Positions 18,036-28,478 are shown, numbered from the stretch's first letter. The stretch: DNA of 64,000 nt from Dyella sp. ASV21 (GCF_016428975.1 NZ_JAELTT010000007.1:1-64000); one strand, 5' to 3'. A program made the numbers and translations. Notes: generated by a model not told the origin, from the sequence alone.

Positions 18036-18962
18036 TCAGCCGCCGCCTTGCGCTCCTTGCCGGTGTGCGCGCTCTTGCATCTCCGCATCCACCGAACGCG
18101 TAGGCGTATCCACCGGGCACCCCTGGGGCAAGGGCTTGTCGGCGCGATAGAGGGCGATGCACTCCTCCACACTGGGCGCCTTGGGCGAATTCACATCCGG
18201 CACCAAGGCGTTGGCTGGCGCCATGTTGAGGCGCATGTCGCCGCTCTTGCTCGACGGCGGTGGCGGCGGATCGCCGCCGCAGCCACCACCCAGCGCTAAC
18301 AACGACACCGAGCAATGAATGCGCACGCCCGGTGCCACATGGAAGGTGTGCTTGACCGTGCTGCTGTCCACCGCGCGCTTGAGCGCATCATCCACACTGC
18401 TACCACCGCCCTGCGACCAATCCTTTTCGAAGCGCGTCGCCTTATAGGGAACGGGGGTGCTGTGCTGCATCAGCTTGGTGTCGCCCTGTGGGCCATGCGA
18501 CACATAGCCAGGCTGTTCCGGCGTGGCCGGTGGGGTCGACGACAGCAGCGGCTGGCCCTGCGCATCGAATAACGGGGGTGCACTGGCCACCGATACGGCA
18601 GGGGCTGGAGCCGTGGCGGGCAGGCTTACGCTCATGGCGTTCTTGGACGGTGCCTCATGCACCGGCGGTGGCTTGGGCGCTAGCGGCGGGGGCGGAGGCG
18701 GCACCTCGACCGGCGGCGCGGCGGCGACGCGGGCCGGGCGCGGAATCAGCCGTACCAGCAAGGCGCCGGTGCGCACGGGCGTTGGCTCCGAGGGCCGCAG
18801 CCAGTGCATTTCATGCCAGGTCAGCAACGCAAACAGGACGTGGAGCACCAGCACGATGCCCAACACCAGCCAACGCCGCCGCCGCTGGGGCGGCATGCGT
18901 CGCCAGCGCAGCTCGTGCAGCAGCGCGCGCGTGGGTCCATCGAGGGGCGCCAGCCCACGCAC
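18036..18962 (-). CDS. membrane-anchored proline-rich protein, paralogue B
   Basis: This protein of about 308 residues is a shorter version of its neighbour: basic head, one transmembrane helix (about 31-50), a proline-rich spacer (about 65-150) and the same C-terminal domain with TRFEKDW, SSxDxALxRAV, TVxHTFH, GVRxxC, GCGGDPP and a PLPxGCxVDT stretch. Four cysteines are placed alike in both proteins, which suggests disulfides in the periplasm. It is the first gene of the pair. The start is uncertain: the GTG at 18962 is the outermost option, and an ATG at 18896 just before the helix is the main alternative; neither has a good ribosome site. Confidence 0.65.
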   Translation of the reverse strand: MRGLAPLDGPTRALLHELRWRRMPPQRRRRWLVLGIVLVLHVLFALLTWHEMHWLRPSEPTPVRTGALLVRLIPRPARVAAAPPVEVPPPPPPLAPKPPPVHEAPSKNAMSVSLPATAPAPAVSVASAPPLFDAQGQPLLSSTPPATPEQPGYVSHGPQGDTKLMQHSTPVPYKATRFEKDWSQGGGSSVDDALKRAVDSSTVKHTFHVAPGVRIHCSVSLLALGGGCGGDPPPPPSSKSGDMRLNMAPANALVPDVNSPKAPSVEECIALYRADKPLPQGCPVDTPTRSVDAEMQERAHRQGAQGGG

Positions 18963-19322
18963 ATGGCTGTCGGGCGGCGTCCAGCGATGGTGTTCGACCT
19001 GCTCGGTACGTTCGATGTGGGTGCCCTACAGTCCAGCCGGGGATAGGCGCGGTCGGCGTGAATGACGACCGGCGCAGATGGAGACTTCTGCTGACAAGCA
19101 AGAGCCACCCGAGGTTCCCCGCAGTGCAGCTTGACCCTGGCAGGCAATGGTTCAAGGCTATACCGACGGTCGTCCCTGACCGTACCCGCCATGACCGCCC
19201 CCGCGTCCTGCACGCCTGGACGACCATGACGGCCCGCCATCGTCAGCCGCCAGCGCGGCGTCGTGCGGCGCCGCAGGTCATCGCCGGCACGATTCCGCGC
19301 CCTTGCATGGGAGGGTCGCATC
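18963..19322. other. divergent intergenic region
   Basis: A 360-bp gap between the minus-strand proline-rich pair and the plus-strand EF-G-like gene. It should hold both promoters. I see no gene, hairpin or clear operator. Confidence 0.45.
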
Positions 19323-21362
19323 GTGTCGTACACCACGGAAAACATCCGCAACATCGCGCTCGCCGGACATGCCGGCGCCGGCAAGACCAGCCTGTTCGAA
19401 GCTTTGCTGCATGCCGGCGGCGTCATCCAGACCCAGGGTTCGGTAGAGCGCGGCAGCACGCAATCGGATACCGATGAGCAGGAAAAAGCGCGTGGACACT
19501 CCATCGATACCGCCGTCGCCAGCGTCCCCTTCGGCGAAAGCCGCATCAACCTGATCGATACCGCCGGCTACGCGGATTTTCGCGGGCCGACGTTATCGGC
19601 CTTCGGCGCGGTGGAAACCGTGGCCATCGTCGTGAGCGCCATCAACGGCATCGAATACGGTACACGGCGCATGATGGAGCGCGCCGCCGAGCGCGGCGTG
19701 GCGCGCATCATCGTCATCAACAAGATCGATACCGACGCGGCCAAGGTGGGCGCCCTGGTCGACGCATTGCGCGAGGAATTCGGTAATCAATGCCTGCCGG
19801 TCAACCTGCCTGCCGATGGTGGCAAGCGCGTACTCGACTGCTTCTTCCATAACGAAGGCACCACCGATTTCTCGTCGCTGCACGAGGCACACCAGCGTAT
19901 CCTCGACCAGGTGGTGGAGATCAACGAATCGGTGATGGGCCACTACCTGGACGCGGGCGAAGAAGCACTCAGCCCCAAGGAACTGCACGATGCGTTCGAG
20001 CAATGCCTGCGCGAAGGCCACCTGATTCCCATCTGTTTTGTCAGCGCGCGCAGCGGTGTCGGCGTGAAGGAGCTGCTGGAGCTGGCCGATCGCCTGCTGC
20101 CCAACCCGGCGGAGGGTAACGCGCCGCCCTTTCTCAATGGCGAGGATGAGCCGATCACGGTCAACGCCGATCCCCGCCAGCATGTCATCGCCGACGTGTT
20201 CAAGATCGTCAACGATCCCTTCGTGGGCAAGCTCGGCGTGTTTCGCGTCTGGCAGGGCACGATACGGCGCGATACCCAACTGTTCATCGACGACAGCAAG
20301 AAGCCGTTCAAGGTCGGCCATTTGTTCCGCCTGCGCGGCAAGACGCATGAAGAGATCGAGCAAGCGATTCCCGGCGACATCGCCGCAATCGCCAAGATCG
20401 AGGAAATGCATTTCGACGCCGTGCTGCACGACTCGCACGATGAAGACCGCATCCATCTGCTGCCCATGCGCTTTCCGCAACCCATGTTCGGCCTGGCCTT
20501 GGAACCCAAGCACAAGGGCCAGGAACAGAAACTCTCGCAAGCACTATCGCGACTGGCCGAAGAAGACCCCTGTTTCCGCGTGGAGCATCACAAGGAACTC
20601 AACGAAACCGTAGTGCGTGGCCTGTCCGATCTGCACCTGAAGATCATGCTGGAACGCATGAAGGAGCGCTACGGCGTGGAGGTGCTGACGCACCCGCCAC
20701 GCATTGCCTATCGTGAAACCATTGCCGGTCACGCCGATGGCCATCATCGGCACAAGAAGCAGACCGGCGGCGCGGGGCAGTTCGGCGAAGTGTTCCTGCG
20801 GGTGGAACCGCTGGATCGCGGCGCTGGCTTTGAGTTCGTGGATGCGGTGAAGGGTGGCGTGATTCCCGGTCAGTTCCTGCCCGCCATCGAGAAAGGCGTG
20901 CGCCAGGCGATGGAGATCGGCGCCGTCGCCGGCTATCCGATCCAGGATCTACGCGTCACCGTGTACGACGGCAAATACCATCCTGTCGACTCCAAGGAAG
21001 TGGCCTTCATCAGCGCCGGCAAGAAAGCGTTCCTGGATGCCGTGGGCAAGGCGCGCCCTATCGTGCTGGAGCCGATTGTGGATGTGGAGGTGGCCATACC
21101 CGAGGGCAGCGTGGGCGACGTCACCGGCGGCCTCGCCGGCAAGCGCGCGCGCATTCTCGGTACCGATTCGCTGCGCGGCGGTGAACTGGTGATCAAGGCA
21201 CAGGCACCCTTGGCGGAACTGGTGGACTACCCCACCGAGTTGAAGGCCATGACCGGCGGGCGCGGCCGCTACAGCCTGGACCTCAGCCACTACGAGCCGG
21301 TGCCCGCACTCGTGCAGAAGCAGCTGAGCGAAGCCTGGAAACCGCACCTGGACGACGACTGA
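19323..21362 (+). CDS. EF-G-like translational GTPase (FusA2 type)
   Basis: This 679-residue protein has the five-domain layout of elongation factor G. The G motifs differ from the canonical factor: the P-loop is GHAGAGKT rather than a GHVDAGKT-type sequence and the switch II motif is DTAGYADF rather than DTPGHVDF; NKID and SARSGVG complete the pocket. These changes mark the EF-G-like FusA2 group, known as a second copy beside housekeeping fusA, often of unclear role. The start is the GTG at 19323 with GGAGGG eight bases upstream. No ribosomal genes lie nearby, which also argues against the housekeeping copy. Alternative: a ribosome-recycling or stress-specific paralogue. Confidence 0.85.
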   Translation: MSYTTENIRNIALAGHAGAGKTSLFEALLHAGGVIQTQGSVERGSTQSDTDEQEKARGHSIDTAVASVPFGESRINLIDTAGYADFRGPTLSAFGAVETVAIVVSAINGIEYGTRRMMERAAERGVARIIVINKIDTDAAKVGALVDALREEFGNQCLPVNLPADGGKRVLDCFFHNEGTTDFSSLHEAHQRILDQVVEINESVMGHYLDAGEEALSPKELHDAFEQCLREGHLIPICFVSARSGVGVKELLELADRLLPNPAEGNAPPFLNGEDEPITVNADPRQHVIADVFKIVNDPFVGKLGVFRVWQGTIRRDTQLFIDDSKKPFKVGHLFRLRGKTHEEIEQAIPGDIAAIAKIEEMHFDAVLHDSHDEDRIHLLPMRFPQPMFGLALEPKHKGQEQKLSQALSRLAEEDPCFRVEHHKELNETVVRGLSDLHLKIMLERMKERYGVEVLTHPPRIAYRETIAGHADGHHRHKKQTGGAGQFGEVFLRVEPLDRGAGFEFVDAVKGGVIPGQFLPAIEKGVRQAMEIGAVAGYPIQDLRVTVYDGKYHPVDSKEVAFISAGKKAFLDAVGKARPIVLEPIVDVEVAIPEGSVGDVTGGLAGKRARILGTDSLRGGELVIKAQAPLAELVDYPTELKAMTGGRGRYSLDLSHYEPVPALVQKQLSEAWKPHLDDD

Positions 21363-21497
21363 CCACACCCCTGCACCCGTGCGAACGCGGCGACGCGTGC
21401 CCGTCCGCGCGCACTGCATGCGCCTTGTGGCACGCCCCTCGCGTCGCCATGTGCATGAGTACACACACGCCGAGCGATGCGGCGTTGGAGGCATGCA

Positions 21498-22004
21498 ATG
21501 AGCCGCTCCTTCGTTAAGGACGCGGACGAGTCCGTCGGCGAACGGCTGCCGGATATCCCGCTGAGCGAACACCCCAACTATGTGACGCCGCGCGGCCTCG
21601 CCCTGCTGCGCTCGCGCCTGGTGACGCAGCGCGAGCGGCGCGACGCCTTGCGCGCCAGCGGCGACACGCTGCCGCAACAACGCGAGCTGGCCGAAGTGGA
21701 GCGCGAGCTGCGTTGGCTGAATGCGCGCGTGGGCAGCGCCATCGAAGTGGATCTGGCGCAGCAGCCTCGCGACCGCGTGGCTTTCGGCGCGCGGGTCACT
21801 GTGGACAGTGAAGAAGGCCCGCTGCGCTATCGCATCGTCGGCGAGGACGAGGCCGACGTAGAGCACGGCCGGGTGAGCTACGCCTCGCCGCTCGCCAAGG
21901 CCCTGCTGGGCGCTCGCGTGGGCGAGGAGGTGGTATGGCCGCGTCCGGCGGGCGACGTCACCGTGGAAGTGGTGGCGATCGACTATCCGGCCGACGCGGA
22001 CTGA
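21498..22004 (+). CDS. GreA/GreB-family RNA polymerase secondary-channel protein with shortened tip
   Basis: This 168-residue protein resembles GreB. It has an N-terminal coiled coil (about 30-75) and a C-terminal FKBP-like domain (about 85-165) with the family segments FGARVTV, YRIVGEDEAD and SPLAKALLGARVG. The coiled coil is shorter than in GreA or GreB, and the tip that normally reads GDxSENxxY, whose acidic pair stimulates RNA cleavage, is replaced by RASGDTLPQQREL. Cleavage activity is therefore doubtful. It may compete for the secondary channel, as Gfh-type and Rnk-type relatives do. An N-terminal extension (residues 1-30) precedes the coil. GGAGG lies six bases before the ATG. Confidence 0.78.
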   Translation: MSRSFVKDADESVGERLPDIPLSEHPNYVTPRGLALLRSRLVTQRERRDALRASGDTLPQQRELAEVERELRWLNARVGSAIEVDLAQQPRDRVAFGARVTVDSEEGPLRYRIVGEDEADVEHGRVSYASPLAKALLGARVGEEVVWPRPAGDVTVEVVAIDYPADAD

Positions 22005-22018
22005 CTCAAGCGCTGGGT

Positions 22019-22480
22019 TTACTTTGGCGCGCCAGCCGGAGCATTCACCAGCACGTCGTCATCCTTGCTCCAGGCCGGCGTGGTGATGGCGTAGAAGGTG
22101 AGCGTTTCGCCCTTGCTGGCGCGAATGGAGCGCACCACCGAAGGGGGCACCAGGATGTAGTCGCCCGGGCCGACCGCATGCGGCGTGCTACCCGTCCACA
22201 CTTCGCCGTGACCGGTGAGGATGAAGAACGATTCCTCGCCAACTTTGTTGTGACTCCACGCGCTGGCGTGGCCGGGATCGAGCTCGAACAAGGCCACGCT
22301 GCCCAACGCCGAGCGCGCCTCCATCGGCGCGGCGCGGCCGGTGAGTTCCTTCAGGCGGATGCCCGGCGACACGGTGACGAACGGCAGGTCGGCCGGCGAG
22401 ATCACCTTGGCGGTGTCGGCGGCCTGCGCGGTGCCGATCACGCTCAGGCCCAGCAATACCTTCAGCAGCGCTTTCTTCAT
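22019..22480 (-). CDS. secreted cupin-domain protein
   Basis: This 153-residue protein has a signal peptide (about 1-20) and one cupin barrel. The first cupin motif is partly recognisable around AWSHNKVGEESFFILTGHGEV: the second histidine position is Asn, while Glu (EES) is present. The second motif contains GPGDYILVPPSV, where the usual histidine is replaced by Ser or Val. Metal binding is thus uncertain. It converges tail to tail with the Gre-family gene 14 bp away. GGAG lies ten bases before the ATG. Function cannot be assigned beyond small-molecule or metal binding in the periplasm. Confidence 0.75.
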   Translation of the reverse strand: MKKALLKVLLGLSVIGTAQAADTAKVISPADLPFVTVSPGIRLKELTGRAAPMEARSALGSVALFELDPGHASAWSHNKVGEESFFILTGHGEVWTGSTPHAVGPGDYILVPPSVVRSIRASKGETLTFYAITTPAWSKDDDVLVNAPAGAPK

Positions 22481-22592
22481 GGAAAACCGTCTCCAGGCAC
22501 CACGACATCCATCGCGGCGCCTCGCTTGGGATTCAGGGACAACGCCTGACCACGCCCTATCGCGCGGCCAGCAAACCGGCTCGCCGATGACC

Positions 22593-23060
22593 TCAGCGCT
22601 TGGCCTTGAGCAACGTACCCGTGCAATTCTTCGAGCCGCACAGGCACTTCCACAGTTTCTTCAGGCGCGCGGTGTGTGGCACGTCCAGCGTAATGCCGTA
22701 GTCGTAGGTCAGCTCTTCGCCCGGCTTGATGTTGCGGATGGCCTCGATCAGCACGCGATCCTTGCGCGGATTGCCCTCGGCGTTTTCCTCGATCAGTGCC
22801 TGGCAATTGGGGTCGCAGCTGTGGTTGATCCAGCGCGCCGTATTGCCCTTGCGATTGGCGTCGATCAGGTACTCGTCGTTCAGCGTGAACAGGAACGTAT
22901 GGCCCGTTTCGCCGCCATCGCCGTACAGCACGTCAGCTTCCGCGTGGGACATCAGCGTGCCCTTGTACTCGATGATTTCTTCGCCCTTCTTGATCGGGGC
23001 GACGGCAAAAACGCCATTGCCGTGAATGGGCGAGCGGCGGGCAACGATACGTCGGGTCAT
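22593..23060 (-). CDS. SET-domain protein lysine methyltransferase
   Basis: This 155-residue protein is a compact SET domain with a post-SET zinc site. Visible motifs are GNGVF near the N-terminus, the NHSCDPN signature that binds S-adenosylmethionine and forms the pseudoknot, ELTYDYG with the catalytic Tyr, and the post-SET cysteines in CLCGSKNC. Such proteins in bacteria methylate lysines of cellular proteins; chlamydial NUE and several gammaproteobacterial relatives are known, but targets here are unknown. I chose the ATG at 23060 because the conserved domain starts within ten residues; no strong ribosome site is seen. It sits 112 bp upstream of the cupin gene on the same strand. Confidence 0.88.
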   Translation of the reverse strand: MTRRIVARRSPIHGNGVFAVAPIKKGEEIIEYKGTLMSHAEADVLYGDGGETGHTFLFTLNDEYLIDANRKGNTARWINHSCDPNCQALIEENAEGNPRKDRVLIEAIRNIKPGEELTYDYGITLDVPHTARLKKLWKCLCGSKNCTGTLLKAKR

Positions 23061-23251
23061 GGGCGAACAACGCTGAAAGGAGAGCAAGCGATGATGCCTG
23101 TTGCGCTGCGCAATGGGAACCTCTGGCGCCGTGCGGGCTCCATCACTCGAGCGTGATCGCATACACATTGAGATCGCCCCTTGCCTGCGCCCCCGTGGAC
23201 AGACGGCAAGGTCATCCTGCTAAGATTCAAACAATCGTTTGAGGTGAACCC

Positions 23252-23734
23252 ATGGGACGACTGCTGCGCTGTGCGGTGCTTCTTGTTCTGGTAGCCGGGC
23301 TGGTGGCCTGCGGGCCGCCGCGCAAGAGCGTGTTTCCGCCGACGGTAAGCATCCAGGAGATGACCACCCAGCCCAATGGCGAGTGGCGCATCACCCTGCG
23401 CATTCAGAACAACAGCTACGGCAGCATGGATTTCCACACCATCGACGGCACGCTCAAGGTGGCCGAGCTGGTACCCGTGCGCCTGCATACCGGCTTTGAC
23501 CTGGATATCCCGGCGTTCGCCGCCGATGTCACCCAGATCACCCTGCTGCCCACCCCGGAAATGAGCGCCGCCCTCCAGGCCGCCGCCGTCAAAGGCAGCG
23601 CCGGCAGCGTGCCGTACAGCGTCAGCGGTACGGCCAACGCCAAGCCCGAGCAGGAGAAGGACGCTCGGGATTTCGCTTTCCACGGCAACGACTGGCTGTC
23701 GCCGGTGCCGGGCATCCCCAACACCTGGCGCTGA
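23252..23734 (+). CDS. LEA14-like (WHy domain) lipoprotein
   Basis: This 160-residue protein has a lipoprotein signal with lipobox LVAC at Cys20. The mature part fits the LEA_2/WHy beta-sandwich: a strand with LRIQNNSYGSMDF, then VAELVPV, then a strand ending before LPTPEMSAAL. The family is linked to desiccation and osmotic stress in plants and to envelope proteins in bacteria; a role here is an inference. GAGGTG lies about six bases before the ATG. It stands 39 bp upstream of the acyl-CoA dehydrogenase gene, so co-transcription is possible. Confidence 0.65.
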   Translation: MGRLLRCAVLLVLVAGLVACGPPRKSVFPPTVSIQEMTTQPNGEWRITLRIQNNSYGSMDFHTIDGTLKVAELVPVRLHTGFDLDIPAFAADVTQITLLPTPEMSAALQAAAVKGSAGSVPYSVSGTANAKPEQEKDARDFAFHGNDWLSPVPGIPNTWR

Positions 23735-23773
23735 TCTTCCAGCGCCCCGCATCACCACCGAAGGAACTTCGCC

Positions 23774-25549
<1,776 letters not shown>

Positions 25550-25580
25550 GGCGTGCTTCGTTGCCACTGATGGAGCACGG

Positions 25581-25610
25581 AGCGGCCCCTCGATGAGGGG
25601 CCGCTTTTTT
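25581..25610 (+). terminator. rho-independent terminator after the acyl-CoA dehydrogenase gene
   Basis: A perfect 11-bp stem (AGCGGCCCCTC / GAGGGGCCGCT) with a GAT loop, followed by five T residues. Confidence 0.92.
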
Positions 25611-25715
25611 GTAGGCCGTCGTTTCGCGGGCAGCAATGCGCCGGCGGGATGGGGTTGGCCTGGCTGTTGCCGGAACGCGGTGGTAGCAAGCGCTTCTTCA
25701 TTCCCTCCTACACCC

Positions 25716-25739
25716 TCATCCCTGCGAAGGCAGGTATGA
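25716..25739. repeat. REP-like hairpin, second copy
   Basis: TCATCCCTGC, GAAG loop, GCAGGTATGA: a 10-bp stem with one mismatch, the same family as the copy at 4621-4648. Confidence 0.6.
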
Positions 25740-25857
25740 CAGCTTGGATGTGGGTGACGGCGTGGCTCACACCCGACGCCGGCCCTAGGGGACTACCATC
25801 CCGCGCCCGCTTGGGTGTAGAAACGGCAAACCTCTTTCGCTGTCCGGTCAAGCCCGC

Positions 25858-26331
25858 ATGAGCGATGCCACGTACCTGATCCGCCTCGCCGAGGACGATG
25901 ACGAATTCATCCTTGGGCTGGTGCCCCGTTTCGTGGATTTCACCCTGCCGCCCTGGCGGCGGCGGCACGAATGCATCGACGGCATCCGCAAAGAACTGCT
26001 GCGCCACCTGGAAGACCAGCCAGCCAACAGTTACCTGTTCGTGGCCGAAGACGACGATGGTGAACCGGCGGGCTTTATCCACCTGCAGAAAACGCAGGAT
26101 TTCTTCACCGGGCGCAGCAATTGTCATATTTCAGACCTGGCCGTGGCTGAGGAATACGAGGGGCGCGGCGTGGGTCGGGCCTTGCTCGACCATGCCGAAA
26201 CCTGGGCCCGCGAGCACCGTTGCCAGTTGGTGACGCTGGCCGTGTTTCCCGGCAACGAGCGGGCACGCGCCGTCTACGAAAACGCGGGATACGCAGCCGA
26301 CCTATTGCGGCTCGCCAAACCCGTTCGCTGA
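25858..26331 (+). CDS. GNAT family N-acetyltransferase
   Basis: This 157-residue cytosolic protein has a single GNAT fold. The acetyl-CoA-binding loop is visible as EEYEGRGVGRALLDHAE (motif A, R-G-x-G-x-A), preceded by the strand ISDLAVAEE and followed by LAVFPGNERARAVYENAGY (motif B). The N-terminal half (1-65) is rich in acidic residues. The substrate cannot be told: relatives act on amino acids, antibiotics or protein termini. The ATG has no strong ribosome site. It stands between a REP-like repeat and the DUF899 gene. Confidence 0.82.
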   Translation: MSDATYLIRLAEDDDEFILGLVPRFVDFTLPPWRRRHECIDGIRKELLRHLEDQPANSYLFVAEDDDGEPAGFIHLQKTQDFFTGRSNCHISDLAVAEEYEGRGVGRALLDHAETWAREHRCQLVTLAVFPGNERARAVYENAGYAADLLRLAKPVR

Positions 26332-26397
26332 GCCAGCCACCCACGGGGAGACGCCCGACCGTGGCGCACACGGCCGCCGCATGATCGGAGACGATCC

Positions 26398-27105
26398 ATG
26401 AACGAGCCGCTGCATGCTGTGCGTTTCCCCGGTGAAACCAGCGCGTATCGCATCGCGCGCGATCGCCTGCTGCGCGCCGAAATGGCCTTGCGCCGGCACG
26501 TGGAAGACACCGCCGCGCTGCGTCGCGCGCTGCCGCTTGGCGGCGTGGCGCCGGTGGATTACACCTTCACCGATGAGGGCGACACACCGCTCGAAACCGA
26601 TATCGAACGACCAATACGCCTGTCGGCTTTGTTTGCCGACGGCAAGGACACGCTGGCGATCTACAGCTATATGTACGGCCCGGCGATGGCCCAGCCCTGC
26701 CCCTCATGCACCTCCATTCTCGATGCGCTGGATGGCCAAATGTTGCACCTGCGCCAGCGCGTCAACGTGGCCGTGGTGGCCAGATCGCCGATCCGGCGTA
26801 TCCGTCAGTTTGCGCGCGAACGCGGCTGGCGCTACCTGCATCTGCTGTCTTGCGCGCACAACACCTACAACACGGACTATCACGGCGAAAGCGCCGATGG
26901 CCGCCAGATGCCGGCGCTCAATATTTTCGTAAGGCGCCAAGACGGCATTCATCACACCTGGTGCAGCGAGTTGATGTTCGTGCCACCCGAGGCGGGTCAG
27001 GACCCGCGTCACATCGATCCGATCTGGCCGCTGTGGAACATGCTCGATTGCACACCCGACGGCCGCGGCGTGGATTGGCGCCCCAGCCTGCGCTACGACA
27101 GATAG
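26398..27105 (+). CDS. DUF899 thioredoxin-like protein
   Basis: This 235-residue protein matches the DUF899 group of thioredoxin-fold proteins. A CPSC redox-type motif lies near residue 100 after YSYMYGPAM, and the conserved segments FARERGWRYLHLLS, YNTDYHGE and ALNIFVRR follow. A third cysteine lies in HHTWCSELMF. The first 75 residues form a helical lead seen in the family. GGAG lies eight bases before the ATG. Its natural role is unknown; a thiol-linked redox function is plausible from the CxxC. Its stop is three bases from the stop of the convergent gene at 27108. Confidence 0.82.
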   Translation: MNEPLHAVRFPGETSAYRIARDRLLRAEMALRRHVEDTAALRRALPLGGVAPVDYTFTDEGDTPLETDIERPIRLSALFADGKDTLAIYSYMYGPAMAQPCPSCTSILDALDGQMLHLRQRVNVAVVARSPIRRIRQFARERGWRYLHLLSCAHNTYNTDYHGESADGRQMPALNIFVRRQDGIHHTWCSELMFVPPEAGQDPRHIDPIWPLWNMLDCTPDGRGVDWRPSLRYDR

Positions 27106-27107
27106 CC

Positions 27108-27509
27108 TTAGGGCAACGCCAACCCCATCTGGCGAAACATGGAGCCCGTATCGCGCACGCCCCAGCGGCGTTCGATATGCCCCTCTTTCACCACGAACCA
27201 CTCCATGGCGAACACTTCGTAGCCGCGCCCGGTCACCGGGCCACCGCGGAACGAGGCGACCGAGCGACCGCGCTCGGTGTAACGCACCGCCACCGTGTCG
27301 CCCTCGGCCACCATCGCATCCACCTCCAGGCTCACCTGGAAGCAACGCATGAGATCGCTCCAGATTGGTCGAGCCGTCGCCACGCCGCCCCAGCCGAGCA
27401 CGCCGTGGATCAAGGCATCGCTCGCGAAAATCGCGCACACGGCGTCCACATCGCCGCGGTTGAAGGCGTCGACGTAGGTAAGCACGACACGCTTGTTCTG
27501 CTCGGACAC
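27108..27509 (-). CDS. SnoaL-like (NTF2 fold) protein
   Basis: This 133-residue protein fits the SnoaL/NTF2 fold: a helical start with YVDAFNRGDVDAVCAIFA, a strand with DALIHGVLG, and a closing sheet with EVFAMEWFVVKEGHIERRW. The family includes polyketide cyclases, limonene-epoxide hydrolase relatives and many proteins of unknown job. No catalytic pair can be assigned with confidence. The start is the GTG at 27509 with AAGGGG seven bases upstream; upstream in-frame codons lack a site. It is convergent with the DUF899 gene and alone on its strand. Confidence 0.75.
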   Translation of the reverse strand: MSEQNKRVVLTYVDAFNRGDVDAVCAIFASDALIHGVLGWGGVATARPIWSDLMRCFQVSLEVDAMVAEGDTVAVRYTERGRSVASFRGGPVTGRGYEVFAMEWFVVKEGHIERRWGVRDTGSMFRQMGLALP

Positions 27510-27674
27510 GCAGCGGCCCCTTCGCCAACGGTGCGCGTCTGCGCCCGAGACAGGCCGCCGGCTACGCGCCGCCAACAGTTTACCGAGCAGGGCGCGTGGA
27601 AGACGTGAGGACGGCTAAGCCATGGGGCGGGGGTGTTTCTCAACCCGTCAGGCGCATGGCGCGCCCCGGGGATC

Positions 27675-27706
27675 GGCGTCGCGGCATCCGGGGAAGCCGC
27701 GACGCC
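27675..27706. terminator. hairpin after the SapC gene
   Basis: A perfect 11-bp stem (GGCGTCGCGGC / GCCGCGACGCC) with a ten-base loop, lying eight bases past the SapC stop on the minus strand. No T-run is seen. Confidence 0.5.
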
Positions 27707-27713
27707 AGGTACC

Positions 27714-28478
27714 TCAGTTCTTCACGGCCGCCGACGCTTCCTCAACCTGCTCACGCTGGCTGAGGCGCTGCGACACGCGATCGATGTTGGCGAGCGAGAG
27801 CAGGTGCGCGTAGATCCAGCCGAACACGCCTTCGCGGGCGAACTCGAACGTGGTCTTCTCGTCGAGCTGACGCAGCTTGTCCTCGTTCACCACGAACAGG
27901 CCGTTGAGGTTGATGGCCTTGCCATCCTTCTCCAGGCGAATGTTGCGCGGCTCGAGCAGGTCATGCTTGCGCAGCTGCTCCATGAACCACTGCGTACGGG
28001 TCACGTGCTGCTGGAACTCGCCGAGGAAACGCACGGCGTTGGTCAGCATCTCGCTGTCGGTGCCGTCTTCCTTGAACAGACGATCACCTTCGGCGGTGTT
28101 GAAGCCTTCGTAGGCCTCGTCCAGGAACACGGTGAAATCGTCGCCTTCCTGACCGGCCGGCTTCTCGGCCAGCACAAACGGATAGCGGCGGATGAAGGCC
28201 GGGATGTAGATGTTCTGTTCCCAGAAGCCATCCGCGCCGATGAACAGGTTCTCGTTCTGACGCAGGCCGAGCAGGGCCATCGGGCCGGCCTCCTCCAAGG
28301 TGTTGCCGCCGAACAGGATCGGCAAGTCACGTGCTGCCGCGGGGAACTCCACGCCGGTGAGCGGCACCGAGTGCGCCGTGCCCGCGAACTTCAAGTTCGG
28401 CATGGGCTTGATGCGCAGGTCCTTGTGCTGGTTGCGGTTGAGCGGAACAGGACGCTCGTAGAAAAGAACTTCAGCCAC
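27714..28478 (-). CDS. SapC family protein
   Basis: This 254-residue protein matches the SapC family across its length: an N-terminal Y-x-R-P-V-P-L-N-R segment, the FPAAARDLPILF and LLGLRQNENLFI motifs, YIPAFIRRYPFVLA, and LNGLFVVNEDKL near the C-terminus. The name comes from a Campylobacter S-layer locus, but the biochemical role is not established. In Xanthomonadales, SapC genes often sit beside TonB-dependent receptors, tryptophan-halogenase-like and cupin genes; none of these is adjacent here. No signal peptide is seen. The start is a GTG with GAGAGG eight bases upstream. Confidence 0.85.
   Translation of the reverse strand: MAEVLFYERPVPLNRNQHKDLRIKPMPNLKFAGTAHSVPLTGVEFPAAARDLPILFGGNTLEEAGPMALLGLRQNENLFIGADGFWEQNIYIPAFIRRYPFVLAEKPAGQEGDDFTVFLDEAYEGFNTAEGDRLFKEDGTDSEMLTNAVRFLGEFQQHVTRTQWFMEQLRKHDLLEPRNIRLEKDGKAINLNGLFVVNEDKLRQLDEKTTFEFAREGVFGWIYAHLLSLANIDRVSQRLSQREQVEEASAAVKN

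Larger units (their letters stand above)
25550..25857. other. intergenic region with terminator and REP-like repeat
   Basis: This 308-bp gap holds the terminator at 25581-25610 and the REP-like hairpin at 25716-25739. I see no gene in it. Confidence 0.55.
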
